64,000 nt of DNA, taken from positions 63,465,260-63,529,259 of the forward strand of contig NC_065530.1 of the NCBI RefSeq assembly GCF_020184175.1, written 5' to 3'. Below the pieces are notes generated by a model, which was not told the DNA's origin, searched no databases, and saw only the letters and a list, made by a program, of their open reading frames with translations. Every line of letters starts with the position of its first letter. The first letter of the stretch is position 1. Shown piece by piece: positions 13,201 through 28,200 of this stretch. This DNA comes from Aphis gossypii. Lineage: Eukaryota > Arthropoda > Insecta > Hemiptera > Aphididae. The position numbers and the translations under genes were made by a program.

Positions 13201-16200
13201 TGTTATAAAAGTAAAAAAAATTCAACTTTATATCTAGATATTATTTGGCAGTTATAATATGTAGTACAAGTACATTGTATGTTAACAAACTAACCCAAAT
13301 ACGCAATGATGTAACATGAGACGTATGATAACAGAAACATATGTGCAATATGTGTATTGTGTATATACCTAAAGTATGGGCCACTTAATTTCCCATTTTC
13401 TGGCATCAAGTAAATTATTATTATTATTTAATATGAAAAAAAAATGGAAAAACACCCTTTTACATTCTAAAGTAAATACGCAGAAAAAATTTAACTTAAG
13501 TATTAAAAATATTTTAAATAAAAGTAATAAACTAGTATAATTATAAATTACACAATGCGAAACAAAATAATATACTTCGTTAAGTATTATTAAATTTAAA
13601 TATGAAAGTTATTAAAACATGGAAAAGAAAATAAAGCTTTTATTCTATCTAATACATGGTAGGTAATTATATATTAGCAAGAATTCCGTAGATAACTAAC
13701 TACATCCCACACTCTGGCTATTCGGTTAGTTATACTGCAGCCTACACTATTTCAGCGCATTTACATAATACAGGATGACATACTGCAAGTCTCTAATGAT
13801 AGACACTCATTGATTATTATTTATTTTGTAATGTCTTCAAATTATCCAACTATCAATCTACTTATGAGTTTTTTTATTAATAAAACGTATTTATTATCAG
13901 ACATTAAAAATAACTAAAAAGTATACCTATATTACGTACTTTTTTTCTTACACTCGTATTTTGTATGATACAATTTATTTATTTATGCATAAAATACGAA
14001 ATCGAGTTAAAATTAATTAGAGGCGAAAGTAATAAATTGTAATATATATACGTCGGTAATTGATAACATTTAACCACCAATTTAGTTTTTTCATATTTAA
14101 ATTGAATAGGTACCTACGTAATTAAGTATTTTTTCCGTGAGTTAATTATAACTAAAGAGTTAATAATAATTATATAAAAAAAGTTTTATACACTATGAAG
14201 ACAATTATTTAAAAACTCTTCTATACACTTTTCTATATAATTTTATAAAGCATACATTTTATCAGGTAAATATAATAAATAACCATATCTTTTAAGTTTT
14301 AAAAATAAAATAAAACATGTTCTTCTAGCTGTTAAAGCAATAATATTTTATTTAATAATTTTAAACTATTTAAGTCTACTTACATTGTATTCATTATTAA
14401 TAAATTAAGGTAAATATAAATGTCATATTTTTGTAAGTAAAATTAACTTAAACAATTCGCCAAAGACTGAATTAGAAATAGTATGAGATGTATAGGATAT
14501 TTTACACATAGTGATAGTCTGAACTGTACAATTTGACAGTCGATTACCAAGAAACAGCCAACATGAACATCAATATTTCTATATTGATTGTTAAAAAGTG
14601 CGAGAAACTATGTATAGATGCGCTAATGCCAAATTATACTTTAGTGTTTGAAACTTAATACGCACGTCACACGAATGTCAACCCACAATAATGAATGAGA
14701 AAAGTTGTCAATTTTATACTATCTAGAAGGTATTTTTCAGAAAAACATTGGCATTGTTGTCCCGTCATTTAATGTTATACATACGTTATCATCTAGTATA
14801 CTTTAATGTGTTAAATTACATAAAAAAAGTAATTCGTAAATAATTTCCTAAAGTATGCGGTGAATTATAAAAATTGTATATACTGTACAGCGATAGCAGA
14901 ACTTGAAAGTATTATAATAGTTATAGGAAATACATTTTTATTGTATTAATCATCAACTTAAAATCGAAAATAATGAATACAATACATTGTACTAATTAAT
15001 TTATACCTAATTCATAAAGTTAACACTTTATTAATCTTTTAAATATTATATAAATATATAATATAGTAAAAAATAATAATAATACAAATATTCTCTTATA
15101 GGTTATAACTTATAATAAACAATCTTTTGTTTGTCTTATTATTTTGTAGAAATGCTATAGTTACCACCTAAAATAATAACTATTATGCTGTTATAGTTGA
15201 GAAATGGTTAATTGTTTTGTTTACAAAGGGAAAGGATAAGGAACTTTGTGAGTGAAAAAACACATCATAACAAAATGATTTATTACTTTTCATTGCCTTA
15301 GTAATGAAAAACAGAAACATAATAGTACCTAAATCGATACTTGTTAGATATATCCTACGATACAATATAATATTATTAAATTTCTTGACAAGTTTTTGTC
15401 GCTGAAAATGACCAGTGTAGTGTCCGCTTAAATTAAAAAGACAAATATTTATTTCGTGTCAAATTTTCAAAGAATGGGATAGGATTTTTTATTACTTACT
15501 ACTAGGCGTGTCGATTAAATAACATTCCTTGCTAAGCGAAATCCGGTAACACCGCCGTGTTGGTTAGCAGTTAAGTAGTAACCATATATAGTATACCTAT
15601 ACCTACTCTATTTGACAATAAGCTATTAAAAGTTCTGTTATAGATACATGGAATCTAACATATTATTATACAACACTAATGATGAAGAATAGTGAGCGAT
15701 TTTTAATTATAACATCATTAATAACCCACATCAATATTTAAAGAAAAAACAACATTAAGAACGTAAGTTCAATAAAATAATCTATCTACACAATTTGTAA
15801 AATTATATCCGATATTTGCATTGTTAAACATGTGGCTAAAAACGGTACATCTGTAACATCGGTTTCCGCGGTGATTGTCATAATACATATTATAGAAATA
15901 CTAATACGTAAAGTATAACTACCCACGATTAGGTCGATTGGCGTCGGAATTCAGATTAAATAGGTTGGAATACCGTTGCATAATATACCTAGGTAGCGAA
16001 ATCGTTCAGGTATACGACCGTTAAATCGCAATAAGTGGTTTTGGCCGATGAACTTTTTTTTCTGAAACAAAAGAACCTCTTACAAACTTCCTGTAGTTGA
16101 AATGTGTATCAGTCGATACTACACTAAGAAATCTTATATCATCACATTTCTCGGGTATACATATAAGACTGTACTGTACCGGTATTGCTTCAGGCACAGA

Positions 16201-19200
16201 AAGTAAAAGCTCCAGAGATGTCGAAAGAATTAAATCGTGTATAAACGCGCGAAAGTGGTATTTGAATGCCAAAACACAAACGATTGTTCTGAAGAAAAAA
16301 ATTATAACGTAATATCATCTGCACATGGCATTATTAACATTAGTCGGGTAAATTTGATGATAATGATAATAATAATAATAACAAGTAATAACCCTATACA
16401 TATTATATTATATTATATAGAAAATAGTTTCATGAAAAAAAATTGTATCACAAATCACAATGAAAACGTGACACGACCGGTCGGTCAGGTGAAAGGCTTT
16501 TTTCTCGCGTGTGGCGGCTGTTGCGAGTATTATTTGATCGGAAATACATTCTCACTAATGTTGACAGTATGGAATATTATTTTCATACACAAATAATCGA
16601 ATTAAAATGTTGACTTCCGTTCATAGCAAAATCGAAATGATGAAATCATCACCAAATGGTCATAATAAATAATGAAATGCGGCAAAGATAAAACTCCCAC
16701 GCACACACAGTTTAACGGTTTGGTCACTATTTTTAAATGTGCAAAAAAAAATACGTGGCTCAACACCAAACCATAAATATGAATTGTACATTTTCAAGCA
16801 AATTTCAATAAACTAGAATAATAGACCTAAGTCGAACACCATATTATATTAAAAAAACGTGGGAAAAACTTTTTTCACTCTTATACTTACTAATAATACT
16901 TACTATAATAAATTTAGGTTTGATTACAAGAAACACTACATAAATAGAATAAACTTAAGACATGAACGATTTCGTGTTATTTTTTACATAAAACTACATT
17001 ATTATTGGCATAACTAAACGTTATTTACAAAGTATATACATAATATAGAATACTCTATAAATAGACCACATTACATTTTAAGGTAAAAAAAGGAAGAAAT
17101 AGGAAATGTTTTAAAGAAAATTATTATGTTAGAAAAATGATCTATTAAACAGAATTATCATAATCAATGGTCTGTATAATTCAGCTAACGAGAAAATGTG
17201 GAAATGATACGAATACAATATAATATAAGATTAGTAACAGCTACAGATGTTGCGTATTATGATAGATGGTTCAAAAATAAAATAAGGACAAAAACAAAAA
17301 TGGGTTTATTTAAGTGTATGTTATACACACAATTTAAACCGACGGTTATTGCAGGAAAAAATTATAAAACAGAAAATATCGCATTAAAAAAAAATATATA
17401 ATTAACCTATATATTATTTTGAAACACACACATTTTCAGGTTATGATTGTATAGTTAATCTAGGTATACAACAATAATTTACTAAATTGAATTTCATAAC
17501 AAACCTAAATTAAAATTATTAATTTAAAAACCTGCTATTTTAAAAATTGAGTTGGGATTATTTTGACATATTTTTCTTTTACAAACTAGTCATAGAGTAT
17601 AAGTACGTAAATTATATTTAAAATTTTTATTAATTGATACTGATAATGAATAATACATACTATTTTATTGATTAATCTAAGCATTAGTAATTAAGTAATG
17701 ATAATATACTTTAAATTAGCAAGGTTTATACTGATCACACATTTAAAATTATAATACACAATAACAATTATTGTCAATCGCATCATACTTACAAAAAAAT
17801 AGATTTGATGGCAATAAGAAACTGATCAATAAAATAAAATAAAAAGAAATAATATATCAATACTGTATAGAATTAGGTAAAAAGTTGAAACATACTTATT
17901 GGTACTAAAATTAAAATATAAATAGTATATTATTATATACTATTAAAGTATATTACTATCTAAAGGTATGTGATTTAATATTTTGAACATCACCCAATGG
18001 CCACTGATTCCGCGGGTTTATTCAATAATAAAAATTTATTTTAAAACATATGTATAGTTTGTTCAAATTTAATTGTTGACACTTATAATCTAACTTGAGA
18101 AAATACAAGAATATAATATAAAACTTATAATTCATTTATAGAACTAAATTATTTGTACAGTGGTGTACTGCTGTAATTTTGGATATATTATGCATTTAAA
18201 TATTTACTTGTAGGTATATTGACCCAGTAATGACTAATTTGAGATTTAACTACAATATTTAATTAGAAAAATTGTATTAGCTTATATTTTTTTTATACCG
18301 TATAACATGAACATTTTATAAATAAATTAATCTAAATATAAAAACCACAAAAAACAGCTATTAAGAGTATTTATTTCATTTATGTACTGTAATTAATCAT
18401 TTATTGATAACAGTGTTATTAAAAAGATTAATAATTGTTGATAAGATAAAACTAGGATAAGTAGGATATTAAAATAAGATCATCAAAATAGTAGAATTAA
18501 ATTATTTATAAAGACGTTTTTTAAATGCCTTCGATTTAAAAGACGTTTTAAATTAATTATATTTACCTATATTCAATAATAAAATTAAATATATATTGGT
18601 TTTGTTACCACAAAAACAAGTAAAACAAGATTATTGATTAATGCTACAATACCCCTAAGTCATTTTTAATTCAAAGAGTTAAATAATTCAAACAACTACA
18701 AATTGCATAATAATAAGCAATACAATATTTTTGTAAGTTGTTAATGATAATAACGAGATATAATATTTATGCATTTGTATGTAGAACTACAATAATTTTA
18801 TAATTATTGTATTGAATCAAAATGTTCATAAATCAAATAAAACTAGGTTCATTTTATTAGTATGAACTTATCTTAAACCATTTAATATTTATATCACCAA
18901 ATTGTCTAAATCGTACAACGGTATATCGGTATTGAATTTTGAATTAATAAATAAATTATAATATTTTAAAACTAACGATAAAGTAGTATACAATAAATGT
19001 TTTAGAAAAAAATAGTTCAATTTATGGCCAGTATTATTAATTGAAAAATAAATAACTGATAATAATAAAAACAAATACTAAAATATTCTTAGAAATGAGA
19101 GGCTGCAGACACACTGTCTTCGTTCAATTTTTTTTCACATGCAATTGATGATTTATAAATTGTTGTATTATATTAGTAATTCAGTGACTATTTTTTTTTA

Positions 19201-22200
19201 TTTTCCGTAGTGTACATGTTTAAAATTGAGCTTATAGTTACTATCAATTCGTCCAAGGTATGGTTGCAGAATGTAATACAGTAGTACAGTACTATAAAGG
19301 TGGTGCACATTTTTATCTTTCGTAGTACACACAAAAATAGCCACCGATTAGTATAATTAAAATTTAACACACTTATTATCCTGATCTACGGCGAGGTAAA
19401 CTCGAACTTAAACTATCAGTAGAACTACTTCTCCGGTTGTTAAAACCTGTCACAAATCATATAGAAATACAGTGATAAATGCTTTATAATGTGAATACAA
19501 TTTTTAAATGAAACACATTTTATTAAAAACTACCCAATAACCAAAAATAATATAGTATATACAGAAAATGGGAATCTTTTCTTTGTTTTTTTAATAATAT
19601 AAAAACTGCAAGGATATATTATAATATATACATACAAATTATATATATATATATATATAAAGATATGATCTATAAAAACATAATTATAAAAACCAACAGT
19701 AAAAAGGCTTACAGAAGAGGTTCAATGTAACGTTATTAGTTATTATAATATTCTTCTATAATTTGGTTGTGATGTAGGCTTCCACCGCAAAAGCAGTTTT
19801 AAAATTGCACAGTTGACTTAACAGTTATTAACGTGTACGAATAACTTGCCTCAAATCAGCTATTACCTATTATTAACATCAATTACAATGAGTCTTTATC
19901 ATTGATTTGACTAATTGATCCTAGTGTTTTGACCTCGTAACAAATAATAATAATGAATAAATGAATAAGATTTTAAGATTTTAATTTGTAAGAAGCTGAT
20001 CAATGTGCGTATACGACAACTGAATCATCAGTCGTACTTGTACACGGCGCTTTACATACATGCACAATAATAATATATAATAACTAACAAATAATACGTC
20101 TTCGATATTATCTAATACTTATACTGTCGAAGGAATTTTAAAACAAGTACAATTCGATCACGCAGATCGATTGCGATGTCGGTAAGTTCTTATTAATAGG
20201 TAATATCTGGATAAGAAAGGACACGGATTATATTACGATTGAATTGACAATAAAATCTGTTATATAATAAATTATTGTTTTAAGTACAGGGGCATAGTAC
20301 CTTCGACGAGCAACTGTTCGTCGTCGTCCCGGACAGAGTGCCGCGGCGGTTGAGGTGCATCGCGACGACCAAAATGCAACCATCGGGCTAGCGGCCGGTC
20401 ATCGTCATCACTACTGCAGCAAAACTCGTCGTCGTACTCCAAACATTCAACCGAGTCACGTTCAATTTGGCCCTCCACGATAGACCGGTTTAGCGGATGA
20501 CCAACGGGACCCGGACCGAAAACGCCACTGGGCGGCTGCAATGACGGTTAAAGACAGACTACGGCACACCATCACACGCGACAGACGACGACGTGCACAA
20601 GGACGTGGTCGACCTATACTATTATTATTTAAGAGTAATGACTTGGTTGAAGGACCGCAAACACAATAAAATTATGATATTTTTGAAAAGCTCCAAATAG
20701 AAAAACGAGGAAGAAACTCAGGCTACTGATGACATTTATAATATACTAACAAACTAACGTTGTAAAAGAGATTCCATAAGGTTTTTTTTTAGAAACTACC
20801 CAGTAAGGCAGTAACTAATATAAACGGGTGATGCACTGGTGCTAGTGGTGATCGATTATTTAAGCACTTTAATTATTCAAAGCAATAAATAACCAAAACA
20901 TATGTCATTAACTGTAAGTATTGGAATGCGTAATAGTAATACAAGTAATTTAATTTTAAATTTAAGATAAAATATAAGACAAATTCGAAAGGACATATAA
21001 AATCATTATTGCACGAATAATTAGTTCAATACGCTGAACTGCATAGAATTATGTAAAGAAACACGTGAAATCGCTTTGGATTTGAGTAAAAACCGTGTCA
21101 ATAAGTCACTGGGGTCGCCATTATAATTGAACACTGTTGCTGAAAGTGGAATTTTTAACAATTCGAGTAATATATGTAAGGTTTATTATTTTTTATTTTC
21201 AAACCCATACGTATAACCTATATATTTGTGAGATTCAATTAAATCAAGATGAAAATTTAAAAAATTACATGTTAACAGCCGATTAATTCACCAACACTTG
21301 CAAGGAAACACTATGGACGTTTAATTGCATTTACGGATTACTGCACTTAAGATATAATGTATATAAGAACATGTACCATTATAGGAAACGATGGCTCTGG
21401 GTCACAAAATTCGATGTTATTATTATAAGGCAAAATCATGGCAAGAAATGAAAAAAAGAACTCGAGCGTTTAATTTAATAAGCGTAAAATTGACGTTTGA
21501 AACGTCTCTATTATCGTGTCCTTGATAGTGCGAAAAAAAGCGCCCTTGAAGGAAAAACAGGAAAACTTTTTTTCGATCTTAATCCTTATCGATATATCAC
21601 CACACAAGGTTTCGCACTATACACAAAAATATAGAAAAACGTTATTGTATTATATTATTGTTAAGATGATGACGGCGATGCCACAGCTCATATAGGACAC
21701 ATCAGCTGTCACAGATTTATAAAGATGAAAAAAAAACACAATAAACGTGGAAAGGTAATTTTTTAACTATAAATGGCGTCGAAAAATAAAGATTTAATAA
21801 AAAAAAATATTGATTCAAACTGTTTAGATGAAAAACAATTATTTTTTCAACACGCAGCAAGAAAATTTTAAACGATATTAGGACAAGGTTTTTAATGATC
21901 CGCATGATCGAAAAAATTGTAATGGAATATATTAATGACAGTTCAAGTACTACAATTTTTAGAACAAACAAATCGTGGAAAAACTTAAAAGCATATTTTT
22001 TCTTTTAAAGATTAATATTTTTTAATAGGCATTTTTATACCTTGAATACTTACAGTAACAGTATTATTATTACTGATAGAACAAAAATTAGTAATTCAAT
22101 TTACTTAAAAAATAATTCATTTAACATTTACAGTAATATATTTACTACTGTCTGCAAAAAAACCTAAGATTATTAACGGATATTATGATGAGTGATAACT

Positions 22201-25200
22201 ATTCATACAGGTCTAATGAACAAACTTTTATATTTATTATAATAATTAAAATTACTACTACGCTGTAGACTTGTCTTTAAAACAAAGTTAGCTTTAACTA
22301 TTTATTTATTTTTAACAGAAAACAGTGGACTACGTAGTTAATAATACATATTCAATTAACATTATATTATAAATCTTATGTTAATGAATAATAAAAAACA
22401 ACCAAAAATACAATTTTATAATACTAAATTTCATGTAAATTGAAGAAATCGAAGTAAAAACAAAATGAAAACAATATTAGAGCTTTTCAAAGTATATCAT
22501 TAATTTATCATTATAACGCCGACACATTATTAAAATTTATATAAACGCGGTTGATACTTGATCAACTTTACATATTTTAAATAATATTTATAACATACTA
22601 GAGACGTCTTTGAAGAGATTACGCTTGATGAGCACATACACAACTATTATACGCAAATCAATAATACTAAGTAAGTAATAACACTAGTTTATATATTGCT
22701 GAGTAGAAATATAAAAAAGTACTCCAAACATAAAATGTAGTTAGAAGGAATTGCTTACATAGACGTCAACAAAATATTGCAATATGCATAAAAAAAAAAA
22801 CAATAACGCAGATATGAAAATAAACAAGATATAATAACTAAAAAACGAAACCGATATGAAAAAATAACACGGCGAATGGGCGTGCAAGACTGAACATTGT
22901 ATCACACCGCATACGCCGAGTGTTGAGTGTGACACAACGGCGCAACTCTCTGGGAAAAGCGCTGTAGTTGCGGTGCGCCCGAACTATTTTCAATATCAAA
23001 CAGTGGTAAAATATTATATGACTCTGTTATCAATTTTATAGTTATATATGTGATATGTAATATAGTTCGTGTTTCATAAATTAATTATAATACCGCGAAC
23101 ATTAATGGTATTCACTAAACACATAACAGTCGATTGGACAGTAAAAAGAAAATTTCAAATTAACATGATATCCGACACGGTTTATTTAAGTGCAGTTGAT
23201 ACGCCAATACAAAACAACAGAAAAAATATTAGTGAACAAATAGCCATCGAAAAAGTCAAATCACAATCATATTGATTTATTTATTGTATCAATATACAGG
23301 CAGTAGGAATATTGTCCTGCGAATATTGTACCTAGTAACTATTTAAAAACTATTTGATAACTCAACATTTAAGAAATAGCTTTTTTTATAACTACAATAA
23401 ATACATTTTACTTATACTAGAATAATCCATTCGTGTTGTGTTAAATTTAATCAATCAATCAGCAATATTGTATTATACACTAGGATTTAAATAATAAAAT
23501 TGAAATAAATTCTATTAGTATCTATTAGTTTTCAATAAATCAATTTTTGAGTAATTATTATCATTAAAATCCATACGTACAAGTATATTAATATAACACT
23601 AGGCGTACAAAAATCTCACCCAAAATAAAGAAAATCAATATTTTATTAAAATTATTCATAACCTTAAGTCATTAGTACATACTATATATTATGAGGACAT
23701 ACCAAATATTATTATAGTATACTATATGTCTGATATTCGGTTGGAGAATGCGGAGTTGAGAACCTACAAGAGATCCTCCCTTTATCTTCCCTAAGAGAAA
23801 GTTCGGAGGAAAGCTCGAGGACATTTTTAACACTATCCCTGAAGTTATCGAATGAATGAAAAGCCTGGACATTATGCTATAGTCATTATACTTTTATACT
23901 TTTATAGTGTTGTTTATACCACTTGTCATCATATTCTGTTTTGCTACCTACTTATTATTATACTTAAATTATATATAATATATTGTTACATTGTCTATGC
24001 CATACGAATAAATAAATAAATATATCTGATATTATAATTTACATGGAGTATGAAAAAACCACAGGGGATAACAACCCCATTTGCATATTTCTGCAACCGG
24101 GTTAACTAAACATTGGTTTGCTATGAAGTCAATGTAGATTGTAGAGAATCGAGTGCATAATACTTTAAAGAAAATTTTCAATTTTAAAAATTTCGCAGTC
24201 AAAAAAAAACAGTAATAATAATAATGTTAACTTTAGAAAATCTAAGGATAACAATTTAACTTATTATCAATATATGAATTTAATTCTTTAATTGTTAATG
24301 AGTTTCTATAATAATATTGAGTGTTTTACCTAGATGACTAGGCATTTAATAAACAATTAAAAATACTCATACTAAAACTATTAATTAAACGTATGAGAAC
24401 CGTAACTAATTAATTACAAATTAACTTAAATTTATAATTAGCCATGATTAAACGAGGAAATTATTGATATAAGAATTTACGAAAATCAGGTTTAATATTT
24501 AAATTTAAATAATATTTTTAATAATATTATTTACATAATTAAATGAAAAAAACCTAAAGTTATTAAACCGATAACTTTTTCATTTAACTATTAAAAATTA
24601 TTGGTTACCACTATCAAACAAATTAAAATACTACATCACAGGTAAAGTTCTTCTCAATGCGATTTAAAATTTTGGTGATTTTGATATGAATATCGAGGGA
24701 ATTAAGTTATCTCGCGCAAAACACTTTTTGACTATGATGCGCGTGTATAAGACAGAGACAACACATGCGGGTATCACGTCCTCTTAAAGTCATACACTGA
24801 AATAATATAAAATTTCATATACTAATTCATACATATTATGTGTATAATAGGCTAGTACAATTGTATTCGTAGTTATGTCATACGATAATAATAATTATCT
24901 TTAACGAACTTTATTGACAAAGTAACGAAATATTAATGAAGTTATTGTTCAAAACAACAATAAACTAAAATCGAACACTAATGTTCAATCATATTTCAAA
25001 CCAATCAACTCTATTAGGTTAAGCTAAAGAATAAAATACAGTAGATTTGAGTAAAACTTAAAAACAAAATTAGTAAATTTAATATTTTTAATTTTATTAT
25101 ACATACTATATACCGTCTATACCAGTATCATGTTTCAGAAAACTACTCAAAATAACGCTTTCAACATTAATTTAATTTATATATTATACAAAGATATTTA

Positions 25201-28200
25201 TTTAAGATATATTTATTGTTTTTAAACAATAGATTTGTGGCGTATTTAAAGACAAAAATTCAAATTAAAACTTTTAGTTATATAATCAAATTGAATTATA
25301 TATCACTATATCAGTATTAAAAAAATATTTTTTTACTATTTCCCTAATTATATATGGTCTATATTAACTAGGTGCTAAATTTTCTCACGAGTCGCATTAA
25401 CTAAGTAATATTCTCATAATATATGTAGTAAATATGCCAACTAAATATTGTTGTAATTATAATATTACATTTATCTTTATAGTATATATATTACTATAAT
25501 AATGTTTAAGACGCGAACAGAGATAACATATTATAACGGTCATTCTCACATAGTAATAACAAATTTAAGTAGGCAATTCACTAGATTTTATTATAACAGT
25601 ATTCGAGTATTTGACTACAATCTAAAAAACTAAAGGAACAAATGGAACATGGGTTAATATAGTTTCACATACATTTTTCATTCTTCCAAATTATTTGTAT
25701 ACTAAATTTTAGTGCGCGTGTAGATCTGGGACAATTAAATTGTTTTTTTAAAAGCAACCTTTTTACAGTCGCGGAAACTTGAAGTTAAATTGACACAGAA
25801 CACGAAACTGATGAAATAAAATAACATCTACTAAATAGTAAATACTATTTAATACAAGTTTTTTGTATAATTTATTTTAAAGAATATACCTATATTATGT
25901 ATAATTTATTATAAACAATATACATTATATAAAAATATATATCATAATTCATATTTCCATCAAAATCGATACTATAAAGGTGAAGGTTAAAACGTACTTT
26001 GCTATTGCCTATTTTACTATTGAAATTAAATGGAACAATAAGTATAAAGCTTACACAATAAATACAATTTTAATTTTAAATTTGGTAAATGCCATCTAAC
26101 ATACAAGTTTTAAGTCGTATTTTTATTAAATAAATAATTTTAAAAAAAGTTGTTTTCATTTTAATAACAAGTGAAAGATATAATTATAATATAACTAATA
26201 TTTTTAGTCTAGTTAAATTTTAAGTATAAATTAATTTTTAGCAAGTAAAAATAAATTTTTCTCGTAGGATGTAGGAAGTATATAACCGTTAATAAATATC
26301 GAAATCAAGTTCATATTTTTAAGTCCTTGAGCAATTGAGCGTATGGATGGAAAGTACACAAAATAATTTTGACATTGAAAATATTTATAATGATTCATGA
26401 ATTATGATGTTGTCCAGTTACTATAAAATTAACCTTATCGAGTGCAGTGAAATCATAAACTTTTTCGTTTTTAACACTCTACACTAAGAGTAAAGGTTGC
26501 TGTACACTTTTTAAAACTCATGATAACGATGTTGTTATGAAATTTCAACTTGATTATTATTAATTCAATATATTTTCTTTTTAAAACTAAGGATTTATTT
26601 TATTTTTAATTAGTTAAGTCCACAATAAACGTTAAATAATGGGAATTTGTACCGTAGTAATTTTTACCTCTATTAAGCTCGGGCAATATCATTCGTATCC
26701 GCGGTGGTTTGTCCGAAGAAAATCTAGGGTCTACAGGTGTCTTGGCCGGTATAGTCGGCGACAATAAGTGATACATGCATTTAGGCGATTCGCCTTGTGT
26801 TTCCAGCGTACTCGAGCTAACCACCAGCCGGTTTCTGCAAACGTCTTCACTGCCGTCACACCGGAATTCGGAACTTGTCGGGCTGACATTTTCAAAATCA
26901 CTCGTATGTCCATCATCTTTGCAGGTCGCTAGCTGTATGCGGTTGACATCTTCATGGTCATCACGGATACTCATTTCATTATAAGTTACGAATATTTATC
27001 ACATTTCGTCACAATAATTAAAAGTCCTAAATTAAAATACATGGGTTTGTAAAAATGCACGACACACGCAATCGAGTACAAAAAAAACGAAAACCAATTT
27101 CCATTATAACGAGCATTATAAACAGTAGATACCTATTACACCTATATGTACTTAATTTTAGATTATTTTGTGAATAATTCATATCTATGAAATATGTCTG
27201 ATAACTGTTACGGTTCAAAAGCAAAGTCTAAACTACTGATAATTACACATTGTTGAAAATTTCTATTTAAAACCTTATACCTTTGACAATATCTCAAAAA
27301 CATTCCTTGTAAACAATAATTGTTACATCATTATACTTCATTCAAGTAAAAAAACCATTAGAACAGATTCTAACGCTATATAGTTTTCTACTCACGTGTT
27401 ACAAAATTACTATGCATGACTAACCAATTCTAATACGCTCGTGCTTCATTCAATATGTATTCGTCTTTTTATACATGTATAATTAACACATGGGTCAGGA
27501 CGTCATCGTCGTCTCGCTATCAAACGAGACGTACACGCCATGAAACTACGCAACTCCAATACATAACTGAAAACGATCACACATACTTTCTTGATGTTTT
27601 AAAATGGTTATAGGTAGGTCAAACAATGACTTAATCGATTGAATGATTGTGGTTGTTTTTTTCGGAAAATACAGTAAATTATTATAGCAGAAAATAATAA
27701 TTAATATTTAGGATTTAATACTACTCTATATTTCTGACATACTGATAGGTTGACGGGTTATAAGTTTTTAACTTAATAAAATTTTGTTTGTAATTCTAAG
27801 TCGATTTTATGCTCGAGTACGTGTACGTTTATCAAAATGGTTCAAAAACAATTAAATCAGCAATAACAAACTAACACACTTCTTATATAAAATTTATAAA
27901 TACACATAAAATTACCTATATACTTAAAATGTTAAACAAAATAATTATAATATCACAAAACTTTCATAACCGATATAATGAACAACACGAAATAGTTTAT
28001 AATTTTATATAACTTATCGTAATGAATACTTAAAAAAAAAACACTCAAGTATTTAAACACCGGAACTCGGGACGCACTCCGAGCACACTACATAACATAT
28101 CACACACGAAGCAATATTACGCGGTCGACTAAGGTGCCGGAAAAAATTGCGGTGGCACAGAGCCATCACAGAGAGTAAAGCCCAGCCCATAACATAGCAG

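Noticed and set aside
16237..16596. 119-codon open frame in the milton intron
   Set aside because: Low-complexity Ile/Asn-rich translation typical of AT-rich DNA; no domain and no exon-like borders.
23720..23880. GC-enriched patch with a protein-like plus-strand reading (PPFIFPKRKFGGKLEDIF)
   Set aside because: Short, with stops, no family recognised; could be another LINE scrap but motif evidence is insufficient.
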